DNA from: Lachnospiraceae bacterium C1.1
Lineage (GTDB): Bacteria; Bacillota; Clostridia; Lachnospirales; Lachnospiraceae
DNA length: 64,000 nucleotides
Assembly (NCBI GenBank): GCA_030434875.1
Contig: JAUISW010000001.1
Span: forward strand, 2,057,501-2,121,500
Direction of reading: 5' to 3'
Shown in pieces: positions 9,798 to 19,291 of the stretch. The stretch's first letter is position 1. Every line of letters starts with the position of its first letter. The notes under the pieces are model-generated. The model was not told the origin of the DNA, did not search any database, and was given only the letters and a program-made list of their open reading frames with translations. A program made the translations under genes and the position numbers.

Positions 9798-11015
9798 ATG
9801 AAAAAGACATTATTATTGTCCCTGTTTTTTGCCGGTATAATTTTGACTGCCTGCGGCAATTCTGCGGGCGAATCTCAATCTACCCAGACAGGATCAGATG
9901 AGATCACAGCTATTACCTGGGATGACAGCGAAACTGATAAAAATGCCAAAGGCGATAAAAATACCATTGTCATAGAAGACAAAGCGCCTTCGACCGAAAG
10001 CACTGTTTCAGATGAAACAGCCTCCACTGAGACTGTTCCCGAGGAGGCTGGAGAAGTAACTCTCTGTTTTGCAGGCGATATGGATTTTGACGATCGTTAT
10101 ACAAATATGATCGCACTTCGCTCACGAGCCAACGGGATCCTTGACTGTCTGAGCGAAAGTCTTATTGAAAGAATGCGAAATGCCGATATCTGCATGATAA
10201 ATAACGAGTTTCCATATTCTAACGGCGGAGCACCTTTAGAGAATAAAAAATTTACTTTCCGCGCTGATCCTTCCACTGCAGAATTCCTTACTCTCCTCGG
10301 TGTTGATATAGTAAGTCTCGCCAACAATCACGCCTATGATTATGGCGAAGAAGCTCTTATCGACACTTTTGATACCTTAAGCAGCAACGGTATCGAATAT
10401 GTCGGTGCAGGACACAACATCTCCGAGGCAATGACGCCAAAATATTTCACAATGAATGGAACGAAAATTTCAATCGTTGCCGCAACCCAGATAGAGAGAA
10501 GTCTCCCACCTGATACCAGGGAAGCTACCGAAAGTTCAGCAGGTGTTCTTCGTTGTCAGACCGCTGACAATCTAGTTTCAGTTATAAAGGAAGCAAAGGA
10601 AAACAGTGATTTCTGTATTGCCTTCGTCCATTGGGGCAGTGAGAATGTCAGTGAATATGAATATTCACAAACTGAACTTGCAACTGCTTTTGCCGATGCC
10701 GGCGCAGATATCATAATCGGTGCTCATCCTCACGTACTTCAAGGAATTGAATACATAAACAATGTTCCTGTTCTATACAGTCTCGGTAATTACTGGTTTA
10801 ATTCAAAAACCATGGATAACTGCCTTATAGAATTAAAGCTCAATAACAGGGAAATTGAATCTCTGCAGTTTATTCCATGTCGTCAGCATGACTGCTTTAC
10901 AGAGGAGATGATCAAGGGAACCACACAAGATTATGAAAGAATTCTTTCAGATATGAGGGAATATTCAGCTGATAATGTTTCTATAGATGATGATGGTTTT
11001 ATAAGTCAGAAATAA
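9798..11015 (+). CDS. CapA-family lipoprotein
   Basis: Lipoprotein of 405 residues with a CapA domain (poly-gamma-glutamate capsule biosynthesis type, metallophosphatase-like). The signal peptide ends in a lipobox (ILTACGN), then an acidic Ser/Thr linker leads to the domain from about residue 85. CapA motifs are LCFAGDMDF, VSLANNHAYDYG, FVHWGSE and IIGAHPHVLQGIE. GGGAGG at 9788-9793 decides the ATG at 9798, since the 9744 start has no such signal. There are no capBC genes nearby, so capsule synthesis is not implied. Such single CapA proteins may act on the cell surface, but the substrate is unknown. Confidence 0.9.
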   Translation: MKKTLLLSLFFAGIILTACGNSAGESQSTQTGSDEITAITWDDSETDKNAKGDKNTIVIEDKAPSTESTVSDETASTETVPEEAGEVTLCFAGDMDFDDRYTNMIALRSRANGILDCLSESLIERMRNADICMINNEFPYSNGGAPLENKKFTFRADPSTAEFLTLLGVDIVSLANNHAYDYGEEALIDTFDTLSSNGIEYVGAGHNISEAMTPKYFTMNGTKISIVAATQIERSLPPDTREATESSAGVLRCQTADNLVSVIKEAKENSDFCIAFVHWGSENVSEYEYSQTELATAFADAGADIIIGAHPHVLQGIEYINNVPVLYSLGNYWFNSKTMDNCLIELKLNNREIESLQFIPCRQHDCFTEEMIKGTTQDYERILSDMREYSADNVSIDDDGFISQK

Positions 11016-11058
11016 GAAAAGTCCGACAGAGAATATATTCTGTCGGACTTTTCTTTTA
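11014..11058. terminator. Bidirectional terminator
   Basis: A 17-bp perfect stem (11014-11030 with 11039-11055) and an 8-nt loop, with T-runs on both sides, lies between the convergent capA-like and pyrophosphatase genes. Confidence 0.85.
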
Positions 11059-11077
11059 TTTTTTATTTGATTTATTT

Positions 11078-12730
11078 TTACTGCTGTACAGCTTCTACAA
11101 CTGCAGGAAGAAGCTGTTTCTTTCTGGAAACTACTCCCGGAAGTATTACAGTTCCTCTCTCCGTCTTTTCTACATGAAAAGCTTCTTCAAGGATAGATAC
11201 TGATTTATCTCCCTCGCAGATGATCTCAGATGACTCATTTAAGATATCTGTAAGCATGAAGAAAAGCATATCGAAGCCGCCATTTACTCGCTCTTCTTTG
11301 AAATCATCCCAGATCCTGTCTCTGATCTCAGCAAGCTCATCAGATGTCATGGCGTTTATCTGACCTATACCAATTGTCTGGTCATTGACTGTGAAGCGCT
11401 TGAAATCCTGATGAATGATCTCATCCGGAGTTTTTGATGAAAGATTACTTCCTGCACGGAACATCTCTCTTGCGTACTCTTCTACATTGATACCTGCAAT
11501 AATGGAAAGTGCAGTTCCTGCAGCACGATCAATGTTTGTACAGGTTGGTGATCTGTAAACAAGTGTATCTGAAAGAATTGCCGAGCAAAGCAGACCTGCT
11601 GTCTGTTTATCTATTTCGATGGCATTTTCGCAATACATAATGTAAACGATCGTAGCCGTACTTCCAAGAGGCTGGTTTCTGAAATAAATAGGTCCCATTG
11701 TCTCTACTGCTGCAAGTCTGTGGTGGTCAATGATCTCGAGAAGTTCTGCTTCCTCTATACCATTTACAGTCTGATTTCTTTCATTATGATCCACAAGTAT
11801 GATCTTTTTCTTCTTTGCACCGAGAAAATTTCGTCTGGAGATCATTCCTACATACTTTCCATCCGGATCAAGAACAGGGAAATAACGGTGATGGATCTGT
11901 GTCATTACCTGTCTGGTATCTTCTATATAGTCCTCGGTAGTAAATGTTACAAGTTCTGAGCTTTTCATGAAGTAGCTGATCGGAAGACTCTGATTTATAA
12001 GTCTTGCAACAGTAAACGTATCATGAGGTGTGCTGATGATCTTACAATTATGTTCTTCAGCCTGCTTCACGATAGTCTTGGCAATATCAGCACCCTCACA
12101 GACTATAAGGCAACCCGCATTCATCTCTATTGCACAGAGCTGCATTTCATAGCGGTTACCAAGGATAACAATATCGCCTTCCTCTATCAAATCTTCCATG
12201 ACATCAGGATTTCCGGCTGTGATAACAACTTTTCCTTCGTCAGCCTCTTCAGCTATATCACCGAGGACCATTTTTCCATCCAGAGTTTCTACGATATTTT
12301 TATAGCTTGTATGTGCTAATGTCAGAATATTTGAATCATAAATATCCATGTATGAGCCTACGATATCCCCCATGGAAATAACACCTTCAAGCTCATCTTT
12401 TACTGTGACCGGCAGTGTTACGACATTATTGTCTTTCATAAAATTCCATGCTTTTTTAAGGGATACTTCCCTTGAAACACCATCGATCTTTCTGATTTCC
12501 ATATCCTTAACCTGTGTACGCACATCTTTAAGCATCGCAGGTACCGGTACCTTAAATCTATCAAGGACAAACTGTGTCTCTTCGTTCAGATGTCCTGCCC
12601 TTCTTGGTTCGTAATTCCCACCATCAAGCAGATGCTTAAGTCTTGCATATGCTATTGCAGAACATACTGAATCTGTGTCAGGGTTCTTATGACCCACAAC
12701 ATATACCGGTCTCGTGTTTTCTTCTTTCAT
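11078..12730 (-). CDS. ppaC: Mn-dependent inorganic pyrophosphatase with CBS/DRTGG insert
   Basis: Family II (DHH) pyrophosphatase that hydrolyses PPi in the cytoplasm. It has 550 residues, against about 310 for the basic enzyme, because a regulatory insert lies inside the DHH domain. Visible parts are the metal site VGHKNPDTDS (His14, Asp18, Asp20), a CBS repeat (VVTLPVTVKDELEGVISMGD), a DRTGG-like section, a second CBS repeat (FPVLDPDGKYVGMISRRN), then VDHNE, the IIDHHR signature and a DHHA2 domain. Enzymes of this architecture are controlled by adenine nucleotides through the CBS pair (family knowledge). GAGG 5 nt before the ATG at 12730 fixes the start; longer reading runs back into the upstream gene. 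It lies 40 bp after the amylosucrase-like gene. Confidence 0.93.
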   Translation of the reverse strand: MKEENTRPVYVVGHKNPDTDSVCSAIAYARLKHLLDGGNYEPRRAGHLNEETQFVLDRFKVPVPAMLKDVRTQVKDMEIRKIDGVSREVSLKKAWNFMKDNNVVTLPVTVKDELEGVISMGDIVGSYMDIYDSNILTLAHTSYKNIVETLDGKMVLGDIAEEADEGKVVITAGNPDVMEDLIEEGDIVILGNRYEMQLCAIEMNAGCLIVCEGADIAKTIVKQAEEHNCKIISTPHDTFTVARLINQSLPISYFMKSSELVTFTTEDYIEDTRQVMTQIHHRYFPVLDPDGKYVGMISRRNFLGAKKKKIILVDHNERNQTVNGIEEAELLEIIDHHRLAAVETMGPIYFRNQPLGSTATIVYIMYCENAIEIDKQTAGLLCSAILSDTLVYRSPTCTNIDRAAGTALSIIAGINVEEYAREMFRAGSNLSSKTPDEIIHQDFKRFTVNDQTIGIGQINAMTSDELAEIRDRIWDDFKEERVNGGFDMLFFMLTDILNESSEIICEGDKSVSILEEAFHVEKTERGTVILPGVVSRKKQLLPAVVEAVQQ

Positions 12731-12770
12731 TTTAACCTCATTTCGCAATCTCCTATTCAGAAACTTGCTT

Positions 12771-14909
12771 TTAACTCTCTTTAACTTTTTTTGAGTTAGT
12801 TCTTTTCCTAACTGTCTTCTTTTCATCCGTTGATTTTGCAACTGTCTTTTCTTCAGCTGTTACTGCGGATTCTGCCTTTTTAGCCGTTGTTTTTTTAGCT
12901 GTTGTTTTTTTGACTGCCGGCTTTTTTGTCGTTGCCTTATTTGCTGCAGTCTTTTTTTCGGACGCTTTCTTTGATGAAGTTTTCTTTACTGCTGCCTTTT
13001 TCACAGGAGCTTTCTTCTCTTTATTTTCTACTTCATCCTCTGCAGCATCCGGAAATTCTGTCAGAAGCCATACAAAACCATATGCCGGAATTCCTACACC
13101 CCTTGCAGGTCTGGAATCACCTGTCATAAGATCTGTATACCACTCATTTTCATTGATCCATGCTGTCTGATCATAATCAGAGAAATTAAATAATGCAATA
13201 AGCTTTTCGCCCTTATAATATCTTCCGATTCCAAGGACGCAGTCATTATAAGTCTCAACAAGCCATACATCTGCTGCACCATCAAAAACCCTGTGCTCAG
13301 CTCTGATCTTCTCAAGTTTCTTTATAGACTTGAACATACGACCCTGTCTTGTTCTGGGGCTTCTTCTCAGCTTGACATCATCCCAGTTCATATTTCCACG
13401 ATGAATATATCTGCTGTCATCCCACTTAAGCTCATCCCTGTGATAATCGTAATCATTGAGCTGGGCGATCTCATCACCCGAATACAAAACAGGAATTCCG
13501 CTCTGAGTGAACATGTAGGCATGAAGCATCTCATCAAGTCTCAGATATCTGTCGAGTTTGTATGGATTTCTCTCATACTCAGCAGCCTCAACTCCGCAAA
13601 GCGATGCCGTTGTACCGCAAAGTCTTGCATCTCCAAGTCTCGGATCATCATTATAGAGCTCGCCTCTCATATCACTTCCTTCACGACGTCCGGTGAAATA
13701 ATCATTGACGAATTTCTTATGCTGAACTTCTTCGACTCCGAACTGTTTAAGAAAATCGTAATCAAGTCCCCAACCTATATCGTCATGACATCTTAAATAG
13801 TTGAGGAAGGTATACTGTCTCGGCAGTGCAAATACCTGTCCCAACTGATGCTTAAGAAGTCTTACGTCATGAGTCGCAACTGTATTCCAGGTAGATGCCA
13901 TGGTTGTAACATTATAGAGCATGTGACACTCAGGCTTGTCAACTGTTCCAAAATAAGGAACAACCTTTGAAGGCTCCATAACAACTTCACCTAAAAGAAG
14001 TGTGCCCGGCGCTACTATATCGCACGCCATATGCATGATTCTTACAAGTGTATGTACTTCTGCAAGATTTCTGCATGTTGTTCCAAGCTTTTTCCATATA
14101 TAGGGAACCGCATCCAGTCTGATAACATCTACACCGCGGTTCATGAGATAAAACATGTTCTCTGCCATATCATTAAATACCGTGGGATTTGCATAGTTAA
14201 GATCCCACTGATATGGATAGAATGTAGTCATTACGACCTTTTTCACATCATCATACCAGGTAAAGTTTCCGGGTGCAGTCTGCGGAAATACCTGCGGAAC
14301 AGTTTTCTCAAACTCATTCGGTATGTCCCAGTTATCAAACATGAAGTATCTGTCCTGAAATTCCTTTTCACCATTTCTTGCTCTTCTGGCCCATTCATGA
14401 TCTTCGCTCGTATGATTCATGACAAAATCAAGGCAAATGCTTATGCCTCTCTCATGACATTTATCTGCAAGATGTTCAAAATCTTTCATCGTACCGAGTT
14501 CCGGCTGTACCTTTCTGAAATCAGCTACGGCATAACCACCGTCACTTTTTCCTGCGGGGCTCTCCAGTAAAGGCATAAGATGCAAATAATTTACACCACA
14601 TTCCTCTATATAGTCAAGATGTTCTTCAACACCTTTTAAATCACCTGCAAATGCATTTACATACATCATCATGCCGGTAAGCGATCCATCCTTATACCAT
14701 CTGTCGCTTTCCATACGTTCTTTATCACGCTTTTTAAGCTCCGCTTTACGCTGTTTATAGCATACATGAAGCATTCTGCAAAAATAATCAAACGCCTTTT
14801 CATCTCCATGATATATTTCTCCATAAAGCCATTTCATCTCATTATAATGCTTATCGAGGCGTTCCTTAAATTCCGCTTCAAGATTCTGCATATCCATAAT
14901 TTCGTCCAT
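12771..14909 (-). CDS. Amylosucrase-like GH13 enzyme with Lys/Ala-rich tail
   Basis: Glycoside hydrolase family 13 protein most like amylosucrase, which transfers glucose from sucrose to alpha-glucan. Residue numbers below count from an alternative ATG six codons upstream. Key motifs are LDFVMNHTSEDHEW, VIRLDAVPYIWKKLGT (nucleophile Asp272), LLLGEVV (acid/base Glu314) and LRCHDDIGWG (Asp382). The IWKKLGT and HDDIGW contexts are typical of the amylosucrase/sucrose hydrolase group. After the catalytic and C-terminal beta domains, residues about 635-718 form a strongly basic tail of KKTTAKK/KKA repeats resembling histone H1. GGTGGAG precedes the ATG at 14909. The exact activity (synthesis or sucrose hydrolysis) cannot be read from sequence. 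Confidence 0.88.
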   Translation of the reverse strand: MDEIMDMQNLEAEFKERLDKHYNEMKWLYGEIYHGDEKAFDYFCRMLHVCYKQRKAELKKRDKERMESDRWYKDGSLTGMMMYVNAFAGDLKGVEEHLDYIEECGVNYLHLMPLLESPAGKSDGGYAVADFRKVQPELGTMKDFEHLADKCHERGISICLDFVMNHTSEDHEWARRARNGEKEFQDRYFMFDNWDIPNEFEKTVPQVFPQTAPGNFTWYDDVKKVVMTTFYPYQWDLNYANPTVFNDMAENMFYLMNRGVDVIRLDAVPYIWKKLGTTCRNLAEVHTLVRIMHMACDIVAPGTLLLGEVVMEPSKVVPYFGTVDKPECHMLYNVTTMASTWNTVATHDVRLLKHQLGQVFALPRQYTFLNYLRCHDDIGWGLDYDFLKQFGVEEVQHKKFVNDYFTGRREGSDMRGELYNDDPRLGDARLCGTTASLCGVEAAEYERNPYKLDRYLRLDEMLHAYMFTQSGIPVLYSGDEIAQLNDYDYHRDELKWDDSRYIHRGNMNWDDVKLRRSPRTRQGRMFKSIKKLEKIRAEHRVFDGAADVWLVETYNDCVLGIGRYYKGEKLIALFNFSDYDQTAWINENEWYTDLMTGDSRPARGVGIPAYGFVWLLTEFPDAAEDEVENKEKKAPVKKAAVKKTSSKKASEKKTAANKATTKKPAVKKTTAKKTTAKKAESAVTAEEKTVAKSTDEKKTVRKRTNSKKVKES

Positions 14910-14944
14910 TTCACTCCACCCTTTCATTCATTAGATATTATCTT

Positions 14945-16159
14945 TTATTTCATATTTGAAATAACTTCTTTTGCCTTTTCCAGCTGGGAATCATATTCCT
15001 CAGAAATATATCTGTCAGCATCAAAATCCACATCATAATTCGGATCAATTCCTGTTCCCTGGATATTATTTCCGCTTGGCGTATAATATTTTCTTGTGGT
15101 TATCTTTATAGCACTTCCATCCGTAAGCGGATATACATCCTGAACTATACCTTTTCCATATGTTGTTTTACCAACCAGTACTCCGGCCCCCAGATCTTTG
15201 ATTGCACCTGCAAGGATTTCTGAAGCACTTGCAGAACTTCCATCTACTAAAACTACCAAAGGCATATCAAGCTTATGTTTATCATCAGAAGTCTTAACGT
15301 CCTCTTTCCCTTCTTTATCCTTGGTATAGACTATGGTTCCCTCTCCCAAGAGTTCATCTGCAATATGCACGCACACTTCCACATTTCCGCCGGGATTTCC
15401 ACGAAGATCCAGGATCATCTTCTTCATTCCCATTTTTCTGAGTTCGGCAAGTCCTTCATCAAACTGATCCGTCGTTACCGATTCAAAGGAAGCAAGTATC
15501 ATATATCCAGTCTCATCATCTATCATATTGACCGAAACGGTTTTATTCTTAATAGAATCCCTGACAATATCTATTGTTGTTTCTTCCCTGTTTTCGCCTC
15601 TCAAAAAGACGATCTCTACAGTAGTTCCTTTTTCACCTCTAACATTTGAAACAAGTTCACTCAATGTCCAGCCACTGACTTCTTTTCCATCGACTGTATA
15701 AAAAATATCTCCGACGAGTACGCCTGATTTTTCTGCAGGAGAGTCCTCCGTAAGGCTCTGAACCACAAACTCTCCTGTAGCCTTGTTTTCACTTATTGCT
15801 GCTCCGATTCCCTCGAACGAGCCGCTGAGTGTAGACGATAAAGATTTATACTCCTCCTCCGTATAATATTCTGAATACGGATCACCAAGTGATTCAAACA
15901 AGCCCTTATACAGACCATCTGCTTTATCTACAGCGCCAAGATCATCACTGTAAGCAAGATATTTCTCATCGATTATATCATTCAGGAAATTAAGTTTTCC
16001 TGTCACTTCACTGTTCAAAAGGATATCATTAGAAGATGCTGAAGTACCTCCGCTTAATATACCCTTTACTCCTTTTACCCCCAACACCAGAAATACTATC
16101 AGGCAGGCTGCAAGCAGACCTGTGATAACTCCTGATGCGTAACCGATTTTATTTTTCAT
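14945..16159 (-). CDS. C-terminal processing peptidase (S41)
   Basis: Membrane-anchored CtpA/CtpB-type serine peptidase of 404 residues. One N-terminal membrane segment (about 10-30) is followed by a PDZ domain (about 115-200) and the S41 catalytic core. Ser309 lies in VDGSSASASEI and Lys336 in GKTTYGKGIVQ, forming the Ser-Lys dyad. DLRGNPGG is the usual loop. It follows ftsX by about 78 bp, a common gene order in Firmicutes that links wall hydrolysis control (FtsEX) and a processing peptidase. Targets may be regulatory or wall-hydrolase proteins (inference). Confidence 0.94.
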   Translation of the reverse strand: MKNKIGYASGVITGLLAACLIVFLVLGVKGVKGILSGGTSASSNDILLNSEVTGKLNFLNDIIDEKYLAYSDDLGAVDKADGLYKGLFESLGDPYSEYYTEEEYKSLSSTLSGSFEGIGAAISENKATGEFVVQSLTEDSPAEKSGVLVGDIFYTVDGKEVSGWTLSELVSNVRGEKGTTVEIVFLRGENREETTIDIVRDSIKNKTVSVNMIDDETGYMILASFESVTTDQFDEGLAELRKMGMKKMILDLRGNPGGNVEVCVHIADELLGEGTIVYTKDKEGKEDVKTSDDKHKLDMPLVVLVDGSSASASEILAGAIKDLGAGVLVGKTTYGKGIVQDVYPLTDGSAIKITTRKYYTPSGNNIQGTGIDPNYDVDFDADRYISEEYDSQLEKAKEVISNMK

Positions 16160-16237
16160 AATATATTGTTACTCCAAATCTAAAAAAGGAAAGCCCTTAA
16201 ATCTCTCAAAAGATCATTAAAAAGCTTCCCCATTTTT

Positions 16238-17137
16238 TTATACCCTCAAATGTTTTCTTGCTGTGGTAAAGCTGCCAAGAAAACCTATTCCGATACCGAG
16301 ACCAAGTGAAATTGGTGCGAGTGTACCGAATATTTCGTTAATTGTTAAAAATTTAAGTAAAGAATCCAGCAGTATAAACTTTTCAGACAGGTAAGTAACA
16401 ATGTTATCATATACAAAGTATATGGCAAGCAGCGGAAGTGCTGCTCCTACCAGTCCTAAGATCATACCTTCGAAAACGAAAGGTGCACGGACTACAAAAT
16501 CAGTTGCTCCTATAAGTTTCATTATTGCTATTTCTTCCCGTCTTACGGTGATGCCGAGAGAAACAGTATTGCTTATAAGGAATATTGAAACTGCTAAAAG
16601 AATAAATATAATTCCCAAAGAAACGTACCCCACAAGGGAATTAACCGATGTAAGCATCGATGCAACTATAACTGATTTGTGAACTTCTCTTACTCCATCG
16701 AGATCTTCAACATAATCAACCAGGTTATTCTGCATCGAAACATCATTCAGATATATCTCATAATTAGCGTCATTTTCCAGCGGATTATCGTCTCCAAAGC
16801 TGTCAACGTATTCTCCAAGATTCTCATTCTTGAAAGATTCCCAGGCTTCCTCAGCCGATACAAAAACCACTTTGGACACTTCTCCCCTGAGCTTTATTTC
16901 TTCACCAATCTCAGCAATCCTCTCATCCGAAGTGCCTTCGTCAAAGAATACTGTAACCGCAACACCGGCCTGAGCCTGCCTGACAATATTCTGAAAATTA
17001 AGGACTATTGAATAGAAAAGCCCGAATATGAAAACACATGCTGCTATCGTAGCTATCGTTGCCAGGGAAAATAGCTTGTTTCTAACAATATTTTTTAATC
17101 CCTGTCCCAGTGAATAAAAAAATGTACTAATCCTCAT
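16238..17137 (-). CDS. ftsX: Cell division protein FtsX
   Basis: Permease-like partner of FtsE. Together they control peptidoglycan hydrolases at the division site or side wall. It has 299 residues with four expected membrane segments: one near residues 22-47, a large extracellular loop (about 50-165), and three more from about 170 to the end. It overlaps ftsE by 11 bp, which indicates translational coupling. Confidence 0.95.
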   Translation of the reverse strand: MRISTFFYSLGQGLKNIVRNKLFSLATIATIAACVFIFGLFYSIVLNFQNIVRQAQAGVAVTVFFDEGTSDERIAEIGEEIKLRGEVSKVVFVSAEEAWESFKNENLGEYVDSFGDDNPLENDANYEIYLNDVSMQNNLVDYVEDLDGVREVHKSVIVASMLTSVNSLVGYVSLGIIFILLAVSIFLISNTVSLGITVRREEIAIMKLIGATDFVVRAPFVFEGMILGLVGAALPLLAIYFVYDNIVTYLSEKFILLDSLLKFLTINEIFGTLAPISLGLGIGIGFLGSFTTARKHLRV

Positions 17138-17813
17138 CTATGTAACCACCTTTTTTCTGATCGCTTACGATCACACCTTTTTTCATTGTGATCACTCGCT
17201 TTCTCATTTCATTAACTATCTCTCTGTTATGGGTTACGACAAGGACTGTTGTGCCCTTATAATTAATCTGTTCCAAAAGCTTCATGATCTCCCAGGAATT
17301 CTTAGGATCCAGATTTCCCGTAGGCTCATCAGCAAGAAGAAGCGGTGGCTTATTAATGATCGCCCTCGCAAGAGCTACTCTCTGTTGCTCTCCTCCTGAA
17401 AGCTCCTTTGGTCTTGACTTGTATTTTTCAGCCAGTCCAACCAATGAAAGAACGCTCGGAACATTTTTTCGGATCTTGCTTCCCGGTACAGATATAACAC
17501 GCTGTGCAAATGCAACATTTTCATATACATTTCTGTCTTTTAAGAGACGGAAATCCTGAAACACTGTTCCGATACCTCTTCTGTACTTCGGAATCTGACC
17601 ATGTCTCAATTTTGTAACTTCAGTATTATTGACAAAAATTCTGCCGCTTGTCGGATAAAGTTCCCTTAGCAAAAGCTTTATCAGCGTAGACTTTCCGGAA
17701 CCACTGTCTCCAACAATAAAAACAAACTCGCCTTTTTCTATATGCAAACTCACATTACTAAGAGCCGGAGCTCCCTTTGAATATGACTTGCACACGTCCT
17801 CCAGTATGATCAT
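17127..17813 (-). CDS. ftsE: Cell division ATP-binding protein FtsE
   Basis: ABC ATPase of 228 residues. Walker A is GDSGSGKST, the Q-loop is in FQDFRLL, the signature is LSGGEQQR, Walker B is [12 protein letters not shown], and the H-loop is VTHN. It is first in ftsE-ftsX-ctpA. A plausible weak promoter lies upstream in the 183-bp gap. Confidence 0.96.
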   Translation of the reverse strand: MIILEDVCKSYSKGAPALSNVSLHIEKGEFVFIVGDSGSGKSTLIKLLLRELYPTSGRIFVNNTEVTKLRHGQIPKYRRGIGTVFQDFRLLKDRNVYENVAFAQRVISVPGSKIRKNVPSVLSLVGLAEKYKSRPKELSGGEQQRVALARAIINKPPLLLADEPTGNLDPKNSWEIMKLLEQINYKGTTVLVVTHNREIVNEMRKRVITMKKGVIVSDQKKGGYIDED

Positions 17814-17996
17814 GATGATTTTCCATTCCTCGCATAAAAGCAGAGTATATCCCTTTAATAAATTCCCTGCATTTTTTTTGCAAAACTAACCGATCTTATA
17901 AAAACCGGCAACTCCTCTCCTCTGTACAGGTTTTTCTCAAAGAGTCTGATTTCCCGTACTATCAGAACGATCATTTTTCCCTATTCAGGAATCGTA

Positions 17997-19088
17997 TCAG
18001 AAATCATAGTTTTCCATATACTTCATATATCTGGCAACCATGAGTGCTATCTTAAAGGTGATCGCATCCTCAAAGACTCTTAAGTCAAGACCTGTAAGCT
18101 TCTGAAGCTTATCAAGTCTGTATACGAGCGTATTTCTATGTATGAAGAGCTGTCTCGACGTTTCAGAAACGTTAAGAGAGTTCTCAAAGAATTTATCGAT
18201 CGTAGCAAGTGTTTCTTCATCAAACTGATCGGGAGATTTTCCTCCAAAAATTTCCTTTATAAACATCTTGCAAAGAGGTATAGGCAACTGATATATAAGT
18301 CTGCCTATTCCAAGCTGACTGTACGCAATGACGCTTCTTTCTCCAAAGAATATCTTACCAACATCAAGTGCCATCGTAGCTTCTTTATATGAACGGCTTA
18401 CATCCTTTATCTCATCTACGATGGTTCCGTAGGCTACCCTGACTGTAACTGAGCTGTCATCATGAAATGCTTCTATGATCTCCTCAGCCACCGCATTTAT
18501 CTCCTGAAGTTCATTGCCCTCGGTAAGTTCTTTTACGATTATAACATTTTTCTCATCTACAGCCGTTACAAAATCCGCTACTCTCGATGAAAAGATATTT
18601 CTGATCTTTTCAAGAGTCGTTGTGTTGCTCTCCGAATTTGTCTCAGCTATAAGAACAACTCTTCTCACATCAGTTTCGATGTGGAGTTTTTTTGCTCGAT
18701 TAAATATATCAACAAGAAGCAGGTTATCAAGAAGCAGGTTCTTGATAAAATTGTCCTTATCAAATCTCTCTTTGTAAGCCACAAGAAGATTAGATAATTG
18801 GAATGCAGCGATCTTGCCTACCATATAGGCATCATCACTTCCTCCCTTTGCTATAAGGATATACTCCAACTGTCCGTCATCATCGTAAACCTTGAAAAAC
18901 TGATATTCCTGTATTTCCTGGCTGTCCGCCGGTGATGAAACAAATGCCATAACTGAATGTTCATCTGCATCAATTTTATCAAAGGTAGTGGCAAGAGTTT
19001 TTCCTTCCGTATCTGCTATGCACATATCAATACGTGTGATATTCTTCATACCATCTATCGTATTCTGAAGTATTTGATTGGAAATCAT
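17997..19088 (-). CDS. CdaR/PucR-family transcriptional regulator
   Basis: Regulator of 363 residues. The N-terminus resembles a small sensory domain (about 1-120). The middle carries a GGDEF-like fold typical of CdaR proteins (about 140-270). The C-terminus is a PucR-type helix-turn-helix (NVSETSRQLFIHRNTLVYRLDKLQKLTG, about 308-335). Family members sense organic or sugar acids, or purine breakdown. There is no matching catabolic operon next to it, so the effector is unknown. A perfect 8-bp inverted repeat (GACGCAAA...TTTGCGTC, 19149-19171) lies about 60 bp upstream and could be an operator. Confidence 0.88.
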   Translation of the reverse strand: MISNQILQNTIDGMKNITRIDMCIADTEGKTLATTFDKIDADEHSVMAFVSSPADSQEIQEYQFFKVYDDDGQLEYILIAKGGSDDAYMVGKIAAFQLSNLLVAYKERFDKDNFIKNLLLDNLLLVDIFNRAKKLHIETDVRRVVLIAETNSESNTTTLEKIRNIFSSRVADFVTAVDEKNVIIVKELTEGNELQEINAVAEEIIEAFHDDSSVTVRVAYGTIVDEIKDVSRSYKEATMALDVGKIFFGERSVIAYSQLGIGRLIYQLPIPLCKMFIKEIFGGKSPDQFDEETLATIDKFFENSLNVSETSRQLFIHRNTLVYRLDKLQKLTGLDLRVFEDAITFKIALMVARYMKYMENYDF

Positions 19089-19148
19089 TCTTTATGCTCC
19101 TTCTCCATGTTTTCTCGCCCTGTATAAATATAAAACAATATGCATGCT

Positions 19149-19171
19149 GACGCAAATATTTTTTTTGCGTC
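19149..19171. promoter_or_regulatory. Inverted repeat upstream of CdaR-type gene
   Basis: GACGCAAA and TTTGCGTC with a 7-nt spacer, in the 203-bp gap upstream of the regulator. No T-run follows on the minus strand, so an operator is more likely than a terminator (inference). The rest of the gap is AT-rich and shows nothing else. Confidence 0.4.
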
Positions 19172-19291
19172 GCACACTCCCACTAAACATTTTAATACAA
19201 AACAGCAAAATAATAAAGATATTTCAAACTATTTTTATGCAAAATTACAATTTTAATTCTAAATTTATTACAAAAAGCAAATATAAGAGAT

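Noticed and set aside
12780..13020. Periodic CTTTTTT/GCTGTT sequence as a tandem DNA repeat
   Set aside because: Explained by codons of the Lys/Ala/Thr tail.
14031..14570. 179-codon plus-strand frame
   Set aside because: Entirely antisense to the amylosucrase catalytic domain.
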